Counted from the stretch's first letter, positions 47,533 through 57,210 are shown. The stretch is DNA of 64,000 nt from CAZKRU01 sp964555235 (GCA_964555235.1 CAZKRU010000008.1:1-64000), one strand, 5' to 3'. Numbers and translations: made by a program. Notes: generated from the letters alone by a model not told the origin.

Positions 47533-48546
47533 GTGCTGACCTCCGAATATTATTTTGATTTGCCCGAAGATTTAATCGCCGCACATCCTGCGCCCGAACG
47601 CAACGCTTCACGACTGCTCGTCGTGAATCGCAAAGATCAATCCATTTCACATCACTCTTTTTCAGAGATTGAAAAATTTCTTCATCCTGAAGATCTGCTC
47701 GTCCTCAACAACAGCCGCGTCATTCCGAGCCGAATGTTTACCTCCGATCAAAAATTTGAAGTTCTCCTTCTCGAGGAGACGAGTCCCCGTCACTGGGTCG
47801 CGCTCCTCAAGCCAGGACGGAAAGCACAACCGGGACAACGCCTGATTTTTCATCCACATCGCGTCGGAGCGACTCCTGAAATCCTCGAGGCAGAAGTCCT
47901 TCGAACCCTTCCCGATGGCGAGCGGGTTCTTCGATTTTTTCAACCCTTCGAATTGGATGATTTCGGAAGACTCCCGATTCCTCCCTACATCGTTAAACGT
48001 CGCGAACAACTCCAGGAGCCGATCACATCACCCGAAGATCGCGAACGCTATCAAACCGTTTATGCCGCCACTCCCGGCTCGGTGGCCGCGCCAACGGCAG
48101 GCCTCCATTTCACCCCGGAGCTCCTCCAGAAATTTAATCACACGTTCGTCACCCTCCATGTCGGTATGGGAACCTTTCGCCCGGTCAAAACCGAAAAACT
48201 TGAAGATCATCCGATGCACGAGGAGGCTTTTTCAATTCCGGAAGGATTGGAGACTCAGGCTCAACAAGCTCGACGCATCGTTGCCGTCGGCACCACGAGC
48301 GTTCGCGTCCTGGAGAGCGTGAAAAGCCTCGAAGCCCAAACGGGAAGAACTCGAATTTTTATTCATCCTCCCTATCGCTTCCAACGTGTGGGCGCACTCC
48401 TCACGAATTTCCATCTCCCGCAATCCACGCTTCTCATGCTTGTCTCTGCCTTTGCCGGAAAGGAACTTCTTTTTCGTGCCTACGATGAAGCCATTCAAAA
48501 GCGTTACCGCTTCTTCAGCTACGGTGACGCAATGCTTCTGGTTTAG
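47533..48546 (+). CDS. queA: S-adenosylmethionine:tRNA ribosyltransferase-isomerase (queuosine pathway)
   Basis: QueA turns preQ1 in tRNA into epoxyqueuosine using the ribosyl part of SAM. The 337-residue protein starts at a GTG and has the family motifs: YYFDLPEDLIAAHPAPERNA, LLVLNNSRVIPSRMF, PTAGLHFTPELLQKF, VGMGTFRPVKTEKLEDHPMH and LLTNFHLPQSTLLMLVSAFA. It is probably co-transcribed with valS. Confidence 0.97.
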   Translation: MLTSEYYFDLPEDLIAAHPAPERNASRLLVVNRKDQSISHHSFSEIEKFLHPEDLLVLNNSRVIPSRMFTSDQKFEVLLLEETSPRHWVALLKPGRKAQPGQRLIFHPHRVGATPEILEAEVLRTLPDGERVLRFFQPFELDDFGRLPIPPYIVKRREQLQEPITSPEDRERYQTVYAATPGSVAAPTAGLHFTPELLQKFNHTFVTLHVGMGTFRPVKTEKLEDHPMHEEAFSIPEGLETQAQQARRIVAVGTTSVRVLESVKSLEAQTGRTRIFIHPPYRFQRVGALLTNFHLPQSTLLMLVSAFAGKELLFRAYDEAIQKRYRFFSYGDAMLLV

Positions 48547-48579
48547 AGCATTTTAAATCTCATGGCCTCAAGTAAATTT

Positions 48580-48647
48580 GGAACTCAGGAACTCAAGAAA
48601 CAAAAAAACACACGGGATTACCCTATTTTCCTGAGTTCGTGAGTTCC
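48580..48647. repeat. Inverted repeat (GGAACTCA family)
   Basis: GGAACTCAGGAACTCA pairs with TGAGTTCGTGAGTTCC around about 40 bp. From here to 48851 the interval is AT-rich and shows no further gene. Confidence 0.7.
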
Positions 48648-48869
48648 CGATTCAACAACACGCGACTACAGTTTTTATCAACTTGCTATAGGAGAGATGA
48701 GAGGGGAGACGATGGCCTCCTTCTTGACTCTAGGGATGCAACTTCAACGAATAATCACGATAAAATTCTTATCTTCAGAAGCATTTTATAAATAATTAGG
48801 CACTTTCTCATTAAAAATTCAGAGTTTTTGCGGGGTTGAAAATACCCGTAGGTGAATTACCTTAATCAC

Positions 48870-49085
48870 ATGCAATTACGAGTTCTCCTCAGCGCCTGCG
48901 TCATTTTGTTTCTGGGGTACCTCTGGGTCGGCAACCCAATGTTTGACTCATGGCCCTCCCAACTGACCACCCTGCTGCGTCAGTTTCTTCACGAATGCCA
49001 ACACTACCGACTCCTGGTAACGCTGGCAGGGACCGCTACGATTGGGTCATTGTTTATGACCTACCAGAAAATTGGCCCCTACTGA
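48870..49085 (+). CDS. Possible small membrane protein
   Basis: The frame MQLRVLLSACVILFLGYLWV is 71 residues from the ATG (77 from a GTG at 48852). It has one or two hydrophobic segments and ends in a repeat-rich zone. There is no known domain and no strong ribosome-binding site. It may be real, but the evidence is only the open frame and hydrophobicity. Confidence 0.35.
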   Translation: MQLRVLLSACVILFLGYLWVGNPMFDSWPSQLTTLLRQFLHECQHYRLLVTLAGTATIGSLFMTYQKIGPY

Positions 49086-49153
49086 CTTCACGCATCGGAA
49101 ACCTTCTCTCCCTTCCGGTGCGTGAAGTTTTGGTGGCGTTCTGGCTGAAATCA

Positions 49154-49213
49154 TTTTCGCGCAGAGATCGCCGAGTCCGCTGAGAAAACGATTTTTTACC
49201 CTCTGCGAGCACG
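49154..49213 (-). repeat. CTCTGCG-family intergenic repeat (copy c, reversed)
   Basis: TTTTCGCGCAGAGATCGCCG then AGTCCGCTGAGAAAAC and CTCTGCGAGCACG, the reverse of copies a and b. It starts a run of three different repeats before the LysM gene. Confidence 0.83.
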
Positions 49214-49218
49214 GCGAT

Positions 49219-49253
49219 CCCCGCCTGCAGCGCTATGCAGCATTGCGGGCAGG
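49219..49253. repeat. GCCCGCAATGC-family palindromic repeat (copy 1)
   Basis: CCCCGCCTGCAGCGCTATGC then AGCATTGCGGGCAGG. A related hairpin lies at 50951-50985 inside the larger repeat at 50904-50985. Confidence 0.7.
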
Positions 49254-49275
49254 TCAGCGCGGAAAAATTCCTTAC

Positions 49276-49341
49276 TTTCACTGAGACCACGGAAACAGAT
49301 TAAACTTGAACCCCGGTGAGCTCCGAGATCTCCGTGTGAAA
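49276..49341. repeat. Imperfect inverted repeat
   Basis: TTTCACTGAGACCACGGA pairs with TCCGAGATCTCCGTGTGAAA after about 28 bp. It lies between two other repeats and the LysM gene. Confidence 0.6.
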
Positions 49342-49368
49342 TCGGCATTTCGTTTTTACAACCGACCA

Positions 49369-49980
49369 TCACTTCTTCGGAATAAACAATTTCTGCCCGC
49401 TTTTGATCATGTCTTTCGAACTCATCCCATTCGCCTTCCGGATATCGTCGACTGAGACATTCACGCCACTCTCTCGAAAGGCTTGGGAAATCGCCGAGAG
49501 CGTCTGGCCATGCTCGACGACATGATAAAAGCCTTCCTCTTTCGATTCTTTTTTCGATTTCTCCACCGGTTTTTCCGCAACGGGCTTCACCGGTTTTTCT
49601 ATCTCACGTTTGGGTGCCTCAACACTCTTTAACTTCTCCGCAACGAGCTGGCCAATCTCCTTCAGCAATACTTCACGCTCCTGAACCCGTTGGGATTCCG
49701 CTTTTTCCAGCGCTGCGCGAAGCGTCACCATGTCGCTGCGAAGCTTTTCATTCTGATTTGATTGCGTTTCGAGCTGCGACTTTATCACGGAGAACTGCTC
49801 CTTAAGAGTATTAAACTCGACCTGCAAACGCTCGGATTCCGCCTGAACCGAATCCATCAAATCGGCCGCTCTCAAAATCTTGAGACGTTCCGCTTCGGCG
49901 GCTTCCCGTTTCGCAGGATCCATTTGGGCCTGCGCCAAGGCGAGCCCCATCATGAAGCCAAAAATCAAACGCTTCGTCAT
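49369..49980 (-). CDS. LysM-domain protein with coiled coil
   Basis: The product, about 203 residues, has a signal peptide (RLIFGFMMGLALAQAQMDPA), a long coiled coil (QAESERLQVEFNTLKEQFSV, to about residue 110), a Lys-Glu-Pro-rich linker and one LysM domain (FYHVVEHGQTLSAISQAFRE), which binds peptidoglycan. AAAGGA lies just before the ATG at 49980, 11 bp after the dienelactone hydrolase stop, so the two may share a transcript. Confidence 0.9.
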   Translation of the reverse strand: MTKRLIFGFMMGLALAQAQMDPAKREAAEAERLKILRAADLMDSVQAESERLQVEFNTLKEQFSVIKSQLETQSNQNEKLRSDMVTLRAALEKAESQRVQEREVLLKEIGQLVAEKLKSVEAPKREIEKPVKPVAEKPVEKSKKESKEEGFYHVVEHGQTLSAISQAFRESGVNVSVDDIRKANGMSSKDMIKSGQKLFIPKK

Positions 49981-49991
49981 TCGTTCCTTTA

Positions 49992-50738
49992 TCAACCAAC
50001 GGTTAATTTTTGTTTAAAGTGATCAAAAGCCAATCCATAGCAGGTCAACGCAAGCGACGGATTATAACGCGCTCCCTCATCCCGGATAAAGGCATGCGCT
50101 CCATTGAATTCATGCCACTGAAAACTCACTTCCGCCGCAGCCATCGCATTATAAATCAACTGTCGGCCTTCCATCGGAATATGCGGATCTTGGCGTCCCC
50201 AAATCATGAGCATCTCCCCTTTGATCTCCTTCATGCGGGCAAGCGTATCGTCCTTCATTCCGCGTCCCAAACTCCCCTTGTGAATATCGGTGGCATAAAA
50301 ACAGACCCCGGCCAAAATTTCCGGATTCATGGAACAACGAAAAGCGAGATGCCCGCCAAGACACATCCCCATCGCCCCAATTTTTCCCGTGCAATGCGAA
50401 TACTGTTTCAAAAATGTAATGCAAGCGCGAGCATCGCCATCGTAACTTGAAAGCTCCTTCGCAATCTTGTGCGCGTTCCCTCGATCTGCTCCGGCTTGAT
50501 CGTACGGAATTACCGAGCCGACGGGTTCCAATTCATGATAAACTTCCGGAACCGCCACCACAAAGCCATGCCCTGCCAACATTGCTGCGGTCCGGCGGAT
50601 GGGACCCGTGACCTGAAAAATTTCCGAGAAGAGAACGATCCCGGGATATTGCCCTTCCTGAGCCGGGCGATAAAGGTACGTACGCATCGGACCCGCCGGT
50701 GTGGCGAGGTCCACAAATTCCTGATCAATGAGTGTCAT
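49992..50738 (-). CDS. Dienelactone hydrolase-family protein
   Basis: The 248-residue alpha/beta hydrolase has Cys126 in AMGMCLGGHLAF, Asp184 in IWGRQDPHIPM and His215 in FNGAHAFIRDEG, the full Cys-Asp-His triad of the family. Substrates range from dienelactones to ester- and lactone-type compounds. It is the first gene of a two-gene unit with the LysM gene. Confidence 0.93.
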   Translation of the reverse strand: MTLIDQEFVDLATPAGPMRTYLYRPAQEGQYPGIVLFSEIFQVTGPIRRTAAMLAGHGFVVAVPEVYHELEPVGSVIPYDQAGADRGNAHKIAKELSSYDGDARACITFLKQYSHCTGKIGAMGMCLGGHLAFRCSMNPEILAGVCFYATDIHKGSLGRGMKDDTLARMKEIKGEMLMIWGRQDPHIPMEGRQLIYNAMAAAEVSFQWHEFNGAHAFIRDEGARYNPSLALTCYGLAFDHFKQKLTVG

Positions 50739-50903
50739 GCGCCGAATCTGCGCGGCTCTTGCCGGAACTCAAGAGCATTTTCAAAACTCGCTCCATCTCT
50801 CTGTCCAAAATAAAGTCTGATTGGAGAAGTAAATAGGGATGGGGGATTGATTTGGCGGTTTGGATTGGAAAACAAAATCCCCTCTGTTGAGCTTTTGCGC
50901 CAC

Positions 50904-50985
50904 GCCCGCATCGCTACGCGAAGCGTTGCGGGCAGGGTCGTCGCCCTGCCCGCAATGCCTACGGCATAGCCGTTGCAGGCGGGGG
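50904..50985. repeat. GCCCGCAATGC-family palindromic repeat (copy 2)
   Basis: Three hairpins in a row: GCCCGC...GCGGGC; GCGGGCAGGG/CCCTGCCCGC (perfect 10-bp arms around 6 bp); and CCTGCCCGCAATGC...GTTGCAGGCGGGG. The 50739-51093 interval has no credible gene apart from this repeat. Confidence 0.75.
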
Positions 50986-51093
50986 TGGAAACTTCAACGA
51001 TCCGATTTGACCGCAACGGTTCCAAGGTCTCGAAGAGGGGATTTCATGGACGGGGTATTTTTATTTTGGACACCAATGAACTCGCTCCTCTTT

Positions 51094-51131
51094 TTCCAGC
51101 AGCTTCAGGAGAAACCGTGAAGCTGCTGGAA
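51094..51131. repeat. Perfect hairpin downstream of the BOF gene
   Basis: TTCCAGCAGCTTCA and TGAAGCTGCTGGAA are perfect 14-bp arms around 10 bp. It starts 10 bp past the BOF gene's stop on the minus strand. No T-run follows on that side, so simple rho-independent termination is not proven; it may protect the RNA end. Confidence 0.7.
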
Positions 51132-51141
51132 ATTTAAGGAG

Positions 51142-51546
51142 TTACTTTTTATAGTTTAATTTACCAGGCTGACTTTCCAGTCGCCAGGCTCTCACATTGA
51201 ACTCAGTCGCTCTTTCGCCAATAAAGGCGTAGTCGATCCGACCGTGAACCACCACTCGTTTTCCTTCGGGAAGCGCGAGGTCTGAATCCAACTCAATCAC
51301 ACCGGTACCATCATCAAGAAGATAGGTGTCTTCGTCCTGTTTTTTGACAATTTTACCAATGAGAACCACTTCTTTGTCATCCGTTTTCCAACTCTCTTTG
51401 GAATTCACCCATTTGACCGTTGCAATCTTCCACTGATTACAATCAGGATCCTGAGTGCAACACTTTTCACTTGAACATTCCTTCGCCATTCCAGAAACCA
51501 AACTGAAACCAACCAACACCAACACGGAGTAGATTAATTTTTTCAT
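51142..51546 (-). CDS. BOF-family (YgiW/YdeI-like) OB-fold protein
   Basis: The 134-residue product has a signal peptide (MKKLIYSVLVLVGFSLVSGM), a Cys-rich stretch (AKECSSEKCCTQDPDC) and an OB-fold of the BOF type (WKTDDKEVVLIGKIVKKQDE, DTYLLDDGTGVIELDSDLAL, VVHGRIDYAFIG). Such small periplasmic proteins are linked to stress tolerance. The start at 51546 fits the signal peptide; the open frame continues 30 codons upstream into the next gene. It follows the TPR gene by 73 bp. Confidence 0.8.
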   Translation of the reverse strand: MKKLIYSVLVLVGFSLVSGMAKECSSEKCCTQDPDCNQWKIATVKWVNSKESWKTDDKEVVLIGKIVKKQDEDTYLLDDGTGVIELDSDLALPEGKRVVVHGRIDYAFIGERATEFNVRAWRLESQPGKLNYKK

Positions 51547-51619
51547 GAAGAAATTAAGCTCGCCCATTTTTAACCTGTCAATCTCAAGTCCATGGGAATG
51601 GTAACAACTGTGTAAAACT

Positions 51620-53338
51620 TCAATGAACCGACTCACGAAGCAGCTCTCGCTCTTCCTTTTTAAGTCGTGTCCCCGGAATCAGGGCGATGATTTTTTTGGC
51701 ATCCGCAACCTTGCCGTTCCCCGCCAAAACCGCGGCATAAACCGCCTTGGCGCTCGGCAAAGCGGTTTCCCAGTCAATCTCGAGCCCTTGATAAACCTCA
51801 CCCGCTCCCGCAGGATCTTTTTGTCTTAAGCGAGCAAGGGCCAGCGTGGTCCGATACGAAAGCAACCTCGGGTAAGCTCCAACCAACTCCTCCGCAACCT
51901 TCCCGGAAGCATCGATCTCTTGATTTTTCAGAAGCTGAAGATACGCCAAGTCATTTCGCGGCGCAGGGCCATCCGGAATTTGCTCCAGAATTTTCTGAAG
52001 GATCCGAATCATCCGCTCGCTATCGTCCTGCTTTTCAGCAATCGCCAGAAGATTGGTATAGGCCCGGGAAGAATAGGTAGGAAAACGGGTCAACTGCTCG
52101 TAAGCCCGAATGGCCTGATCCAGCGCCCCCATTTTCAATGCATAGTCGGCGACAAAAATCAGCCGCATCGGATCGTAAGCCGCTTGTGAAAAAACTTTAT
52201 TCCAAAAGGATTCCGTCTGACGCGTCTGACCCAGCTCTGTTGCCACACGCGCTTGAAAGAGCGCCACCAAGACCGGATCCACCGGCAGCTTGGTCGTCTC
52301 CAAAATCTTTTCCAATTCCTTCCACTTTTTCAATCCAGCCATCGCATCCAGATAAATCAAGGCCACCTGGGAAGTCTCCGTTGCCTTCGGCCCCGGCAGA
52401 AGCTCCAAAACTCGACTGTGCTCCCCCAAACGATTGAGCCATTGGGTCACCAGCACCAGCTCTTCGGGAGTCTTCGCCGCTCCAGTGTATCCGACGACTG
52501 ACTGACGGAGCTCCTTGGAACGCCCTTTCCCTTCCTCCCCCATTGCAACTTCAAATTCAACCGCAAGCAGTTTTTCCCGGAGCCCTCCCTTCGGATGATT
52601 CTTCAAAATCGCCAGGGCTTTCTTTTTCTCTTCCACCGTGGACTCCCGGAAGCGAATTAAAATTTCAGCCGCCGCCAACGCCACGGGATCACTCTTTTCA
52701 ATCACTTCGAGCAAAAGCTTTCGAGATCGACTCCGATTTGCTGCGTCGGGCGATTGCATTAAAAGCCCGATCAAAGTCATTTGAACTTCAGACGAATTTC
52801 CCGTCAGATGAAGCGCCTGATCCAACCACTGAATCGCCTGGGCGCGTTCGTCGATCTGGGTAAAATATTCTGCCGCCAATTGACAAATCGTTGGCGTCAC
52901 TTGGGAAAGATCTTTAAGAAGTGCTTCCAATTGCTGACGGGAGACATCCGTCCGCCCCAATCTCAAAGCAAGTTTCAAACAGGCTTCACGATCCGCCGCT
53001 GTCCACTCCGAAGAGAGAAAAAGCTGGTCCCAGTAGAAGAAGGCTCGGTCCATTCCGGCCATCGCATAAATCGTTGCAAAAATCCGCATCGCCCGAGGCT
53101 GAGCCGGAGCCATCTGACTCGCCAATTCCGCCTTACGAAAGGCCACTTCCCAATTTTGGGCAGCCACTGCCGCCTCCCCCTCACGAGCGAACTCATCCGC
53201 ACGATATCGTTTAATCTGTTGATAGATCGGCCTGGCAAAAATCGCTCCGATCACTCCCAACACAAGAAGCGTCGCTAAAATCCCCTTAGTGCGAGGTCTC
53301 CACTCGTTATCAAAAAGTTCCTCCTTGCTGAGCGACAT
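51620..53338 (-). CDS. Membrane-anchored TPR-like protein of the exosortase operon
   Basis: The 572-residue product has a short cytoplasmic tail, a membrane helix (ILATLLVLGVIGAIFARPIY) and tetratricopeptide-like helices (AREGEAAVAAQNWEVAFRKA, LARLRQKDPAGAGEVYQGLE). Such proteins often accompany exosortase genes and may hold the polysaccharide machine together. It lies 45 bp after the exosortase gene and probably ends the operon. Confidence 0.85.
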   Translation of the reverse strand: MSLSKEELFDNEWRPRTKGILATLLVLGVIGAIFARPIYQQIKRYRADEFAREGEAAVAAQNWEVAFRKAELASQMAPAQPRAMRIFATIYAMAGMDRAFFYWDQLFLSSEWTAADREACLKLALRLGRTDVSRQQLEALLKDLSQVTPTICQLAAEYFTQIDERAQAIQWLDQALHLTGNSSEVQMTLIGLLMQSPDAANRSRSRKLLLEVIEKSDPVALAAAEILIRFRESTVEEKKKALAILKNHPKGGLREKLLAVEFEVAMGEEGKGRSKELRQSVVGYTGAAKTPEELVLVTQWLNRLGEHSRVLELLPGPKATETSQVALIYLDAMAGLKKWKELEKILETTKLPVDPVLVALFQARVATELGQTRQTESFWNKVFSQAAYDPMRLIFVADYALKMGALDQAIRAYEQLTRFPTYSSRAYTNLLAIAEKQDDSERMIRILQKILEQIPDGPAPRNDLAYLQLLKNQEIDASGKVAEELVGAYPRLLSYRTTLALARLRQKDPAGAGEVYQGLEIDWETALPSAKAVYAAVLAGNGKVADAKKIIALIPGTRLKKEERELLRESVH

Positions 53339-53383
53339 AACATCTCACGTTAAAACAAAAACTTGAGTTCGCCCACGTTAAAA

Positions 53384-54904
53384 TCAATCGGCCGGCAAAC
53401 CATAAATAAAGGCATCTTGTAATATCTTTGCGATCTCCTCCGACGCAGGCTCACGATCTCGATAAGGAATCACGCAAGAGACAATTTCCACCCCGGATCG
53501 TCGCTGACCTTGCATCAACTCCTTCCACGAGACCGGCAATTCAGCCGCCCCTTTGTGAAAATCGAGCACGACCGGTTCTCTGTTTTTCCAGACCCCCCAG
53601 AGTTGAATGACTTTGAGGTTCGGCTTTTCAAATGCCAGGACGTACCACTGAAGCGCATTCCCCGAGACCGGGAAGACCCGTGTTTCCACGGGGCGGGCCA
53701 ATCGCCAACCGATTCCGCCCATACACGCGTCAGGCCGATGCAAATGCCCCGATGAATTCCTCGCCACGGGACGCCAGAAGAAGTGATAATACGAAATACG
53801 TCCCCCGGGAAGTTCCGCCACTTTTCGCACTCCAGATTCTCCCGAGGTTGGCCGAAGATTTCTCCAAACCTCCAGAGGAATCGACTGACGCTCCAAACCT
53901 GCTTGCAGTTGAAACGCCGGAGCCACTTGGGGCTGATCGTTCCGCTCCATCCATAAATACCACGCATGACAAAAACCAATCCCCAAGAGCGCAACCGCAA
54001 GTGGAGGACGAAAATCGGGAAGTCGATCCCATGACAAGCGATCCCACCATTCTTTTAATTTCCCCCTGCCAGGCTCCATTTTCTGCGTTTTTCCCATCCA
54101 AATTCCAATCGCAAAAATCCCAAGCGTGACTCCGATCAGAATGGAGCTCCCTCCGGTATCGTGCAATTTTTCAAGAGCCTCGATTCCCTCTTTTTCTCCA
54201 ATCCAACAAAGCATCAAGGCTCGAATTAAATTCCCAAGAAATGCAAAGAGAATTCCAAGTAAGAGAAGCCCCAGCCGTTTTCTTCGTCCCAATTCAAAAA
54301 TCTCTCCGGTCGCCAGCGCTACCATGATGGCTCCTTGAAGCGAGCGAATCCCACTGCACGCTTCACTGACTCCCACCATTCCTTCGCGCAACGCAATCGT
54401 CTCACCCTCCCTCCGCGCAAAGATTCCGATCCAATGCAGCCCTTCCTCCGTCATCTCAGCTACCATCGACATCAATCCTCGCGTCAACGGTTCCTCCAAT
54501 CGGGTGGGCCACGGGACCGCGAGAAGTAGAAAAAAAAGTGGAAAGGCAAATGCCTTTGCATTGGTTTTCCCTCCTGCGGCAAAGGCCGAATACCAGGTCA
54601 CTCCGATCGCCAACATTGCTTGGATCCACAAAATCAATCGAAACGAAGGAATCTGTTGGCGAATCCATTCCAATGGCAAGAGCATCAAGGCAACCGAAAA
54701 CAGAAACCAGGGACTCAGGCGCGGTCCCGCCTGCAAGGTATTTAGGTTCAATTTTCGCAATCGATTCCAAAGAAAATAGCCGCTCAGCACCGGGACAATC
54801 GGGCCATACGAGTATTGAGGATTATAACGCCAGTCTCCCCCGCACGACCATCCCGCCCAGCCCAAAAACCCCAAGACAAAAATTAAAAAAGAAGCTCGCT
54901 TCAT
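53384..54904 (-). CDS. Exosortase fused to an EpsI-like domain
   Basis: The 506-residue membrane protein has the exosortase catalytic residues: Cys183 in VSEACSGIRSLQGAI, Arg228 in GNLIRALMLC and His248 in LHDTGGSSILIGVTLG. These enzymes cut PEP-CTERM proteins and probably join them to a polysaccharide. From about residue 340 the C-terminus resembles EpsI, including GHLHRPDACMGGIGWRL (compare HRPEVCY in EpsI). So it is an exosortase-EpsI fusion. The ATG at 54904 overlaps the previous stop by 4 bp. Its likely substrate in this window is the protein at 42546. Confidence 0.9.
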   Translation of the reverse strand: MKRASFLIFVLGFLGWAGWSCGGDWRYNPQYSYGPIVPVLSGYFLWNRLRKLNLNTLQAGPRLSPWFLFSVALMLLPLEWIRQQIPSFRLILWIQAMLAIGVTWYSAFAAGGKTNAKAFAFPLFFLLLAVPWPTRLEEPLTRGLMSMVAEMTEEGLHWIGIFARREGETIALREGMVGVSEACSGIRSLQGAIMVALATGEIFELGRRKRLGLLLLGILFAFLGNLIRALMLCWIGEKEGIEALEKLHDTGGSSILIGVTLGIFAIGIWMGKTQKMEPGRGKLKEWWDRLSWDRLPDFRPPLAVALLGIGFCHAWYLWMERNDQPQVAPAFQLQAGLERQSIPLEVWRNLRPTSGESGVRKVAELPGGRISYYHFFWRPVARNSSGHLHRPDACMGGIGWRLARPVETRVFPVSGNALQWYVLAFEKPNLKVIQLWGVWKNREPVVLDFHKGAAELPVSWKELMQGQRRSGVEIVSCVIPYRDREPASEEIAKILQDAFIYGLPAD

Positions 54905-57210
54905 CGGTGACGCAGCAAAAGTTTAATCGCTCCAGAAAAATCCCCCTGATCCCCTAAAATGCGAGCGCCCACTTCCCGAAACCAAACCGGAGCCCCTTCC
55001 CGTCGCGCAGTCGAAAAAATCACCTGATTCCGCTCCTCCCAGGCTTCCTTGGAGTGATAATAAAGGGTCAAACTTTGTGCGTTCGACCAATTTTCCGGAT
55101 GCTGCTCCCATTCTCCCCTGAGAAAGTTAAGATTTTCGGAAACGGAGCTCGAAAAAACAGGAGTCGGCAGTCTTTTTTTCAAAATCTCCCAAGCGAGATC
55201 ATCTCGTTTCATCTCGTGGTAAACTCTCACCCACAAGAGATATTCTTGATTCTCGCGAGATTCGTTTGCCTTCACCCAAGATTGAAATTGCTCCAAAGTT
55301 CCCCAACGCGACACCGTCAAATAAAAGGCGCTTCGCTCTCCATCCGTCCAATCGGTGCGATTGGAACGTTCTTTCCACCACTTCGCATAAAGCGTTGAAG
55401 CATCCGAAGGCGAAACCTGCAGAAGGTAAGCAGGAATCAGATACGACTCCTCCTCAACATATTGCCGCCAATAGGCCTTCGCTTCTGGAAATTTCGAGGT
55501 CCGATTCATCGCCACTCCCAAAATTTCGTCGCGACGATGCCCGGATCGCTCAATCGCCATCGCCCAGTAATGGCACGCCGCCGCGACGGAGTACGGCGTC
55601 CCGGCAACCGCTTGTTCATAGGGCATCGTCCACGAATACGGAATCAATCGATCTGCCACCCGGAAATGATTCCAAGCCCGCTCCCGCAAATTGGGATCGG
55701 GCAAAATTCCAAGCCCAAACGCATGGTGGAGTGCTCCAGAAAGCGGATACCAACGAAGGGCTCGTTCAATTTCCCGGAGAGGAACTGCTTTTTTCTGCTG
55801 AACCTGAAGGGTCATCGCTTCGACATCCGCAGGACGGTGAGGCGCTCCAGGGGCCCATCGCAAAACGCTAAAAATTCCGACCAACGCCAGCGGAAGCAAA
55901 AAGGCTCCACTTAAAAGTGACGCTGTTTTCTCAGTGCTATGGATCCAACTCGGACAAGCAATCGCTAATACCGTCAGCACATAAAGCATGATCCCCCATC
56001 GATGCCACGGAACATCCCAACACCCGTGCAAAGCCACCACCACCAATGCCGCAAAGGCCCCCGTGCGATACGAAAAACCGTGCTCCACCCAGGGGAGTCG
56101 CTTGAGATGAGGAATCACCATCATCAATAGAATCACCAACCCGATGCCAGTCGCCACCAATCCCCATTCAGACAAAAGCAGCAATCCACTGCTCTCCGGA
56201 TGAAGGATCCGGTGGTTAGTCACGCCGTAGCGTTGATAGAAGGGGAAGATCGATGCAAATGTATCGAGTCCATGCCCCAACCAAGGCGCATCTTGAACGA
56301 CCTTCCAAGCATCCTTCCAAATCTCCACACGTCCTTCGGAGGCATGGGATCCGACTCCATCCTGTTGAATTCGCCCCAAAACCTTGGAATTGGAGAGAAA
56401 GAAAAAACTCCCCACGAGGAGCATTCCTCCAAGGAGCAAGACCAGGATTTTAAAATTTTTGTGACGTAAAAAGAAACAGAAAACAAAAAAGAGCCCACCT
56501 CCCAATGCTGCCGCAAGCGCGCCACGGGATCCCGAGGTCAAAAGCGCCTGAAAAATAACACCCACCATCACAACACAAAAGACCGCCTTCGCCGGGCGCC
56601 TGTGCCGGAGCATCTCCATGAGACATCCTCCCCCCATCATCAGTCCCATCGCCAAGAGCGAGGCCGTATGATTTCGGTTTGGAAACGGTCCAAACCCCAA
56701 ATATCCAGGGGTGTACCGCAAATTAAAGATCCGATCCGGATCCGAATTTTTCACCAGGAGAGAAACCAGCGCGACGACAAATGCAGAAATCAAAAGCGTC
56801 CAACAAAAATGACCTCTCGCCACTTTCCCGTCCATCAGTGATCGCACCCACCAAAACCAGAGAATCCCCGCCAGCAACATCAACCAGGTATCCCAAAATC
56901 GCATCTGCTCCGGATGCCGTATCGAACCGAGCACCAATTGATAGTCTTGAATCAAGCTTTCTCGCCAAATCAACGTTCCCCCGTAACTCGCAGGCATTAA
57001 ATCCTTCACGAGCAGCCACCCCATTCCCAGGGCCAGCGCCCCAATTAAAAGCAACGGCATCGCCTCCCGTCGGGGGACATAAATCAAATAACCAATCACC
57101 ATGGCCGCAATTCCGGCCTCCTGCACCCAAGCGTCAACCCCTCCGAAGAGCAGCGGAGTGAGACACAAGACTGCTGAAGCGATGAATCGGGCGCCAGGGT
57201 AATGCCTCAT
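54901..57210 (-). CDS. O-antigen ligase/Wzy-like polysaccharide protein with C-terminal helices
   Basis: The 769-residue membrane protein has about 11-12 membrane segments and the O-antigen ligase/polymerase core in the periplasmic loop (GSRGALAAALGGGLFFVFCF, APWLGHGLDTFASIFPFY), then a long C-terminal region of TPR-like helices (SWTMPYEQAVAGTPYSVAAA). It probably polymerises or ligates repeat units. It overlaps the exosortase gene by 4 bp and follows the WecA-like gene by 12 bp. Polymerase and ligase cannot be told apart here. Confidence 0.88.
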   Translation of the reverse strand: MRHYPGARFIASAVLCLTPLLFGGVDAWVQEAGIAAMVIGYLIYVPRREAMPLLLIGALALGMGWLLVKDLMPASYGGTLIWRESLIQDYQLVLGSIRHPEQMRFWDTWLMLLAGILWFWWVRSLMDGKVARGHFCWTLLISAFVVALVSLLVKNSDPDRIFNLRYTPGYLGFGPFPNRNHTASLLAMGLMMGGGCLMEMLRHRRPAKAVFCVVMVGVIFQALLTSGSRGALAAALGGGLFFVFCFFLRHKNFKILVLLLGGMLLVGSFFFLSNSKVLGRIQQDGVGSHASEGRVEIWKDAWKVVQDAPWLGHGLDTFASIFPFYQRYGVTNHRILHPESSGLLLLSEWGLVATGIGLVILLMMVIPHLKRLPWVEHGFSYRTGAFAALVVVALHGCWDVPWHRWGIMLYVLTVLAIACPSWIHSTEKTASLLSGAFLLPLALVGIFSVLRWAPGAPHRPADVEAMTLQVQQKKAVPLREIERALRWYPLSGALHHAFGLGILPDPNLRERAWNHFRVADRLIPYSWTMPYEQAVAGTPYSVAAACHYWAMAIERSGHRRDEILGVAMNRTSKFPEAKAYWRQYVEEESYLIPAYLLQVSPSDASTLYAKWWKERSNRTDWTDGERSAFYLTVSRWGTLEQFQSWVKANESRENQEYLLWVRVYHEMKRDDLAWEILKKRLPTPVFSSSVSENLNFLRGEWEQHPENWSNAQSLTLYYHSKEAWEERNQVIFSTARREGAPVWFREVGARILGDQGDFSGAIKLLLRHR

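Noticed and set aside
51094..51131. Rho-independent terminator for the BOF gene
   Set aside because: The hairpin is perfect but no T-run follows on the minus strand, so it is recorded as a hairpin only.
55266..55871. Plus-strand frames of about 150-200 codons opposite the Wzy-like gene
   Set aside because: They are rich in Pro, Arg and Ser, have no domain, and the opposite strand encodes a clear membrane protein with operon overlaps.
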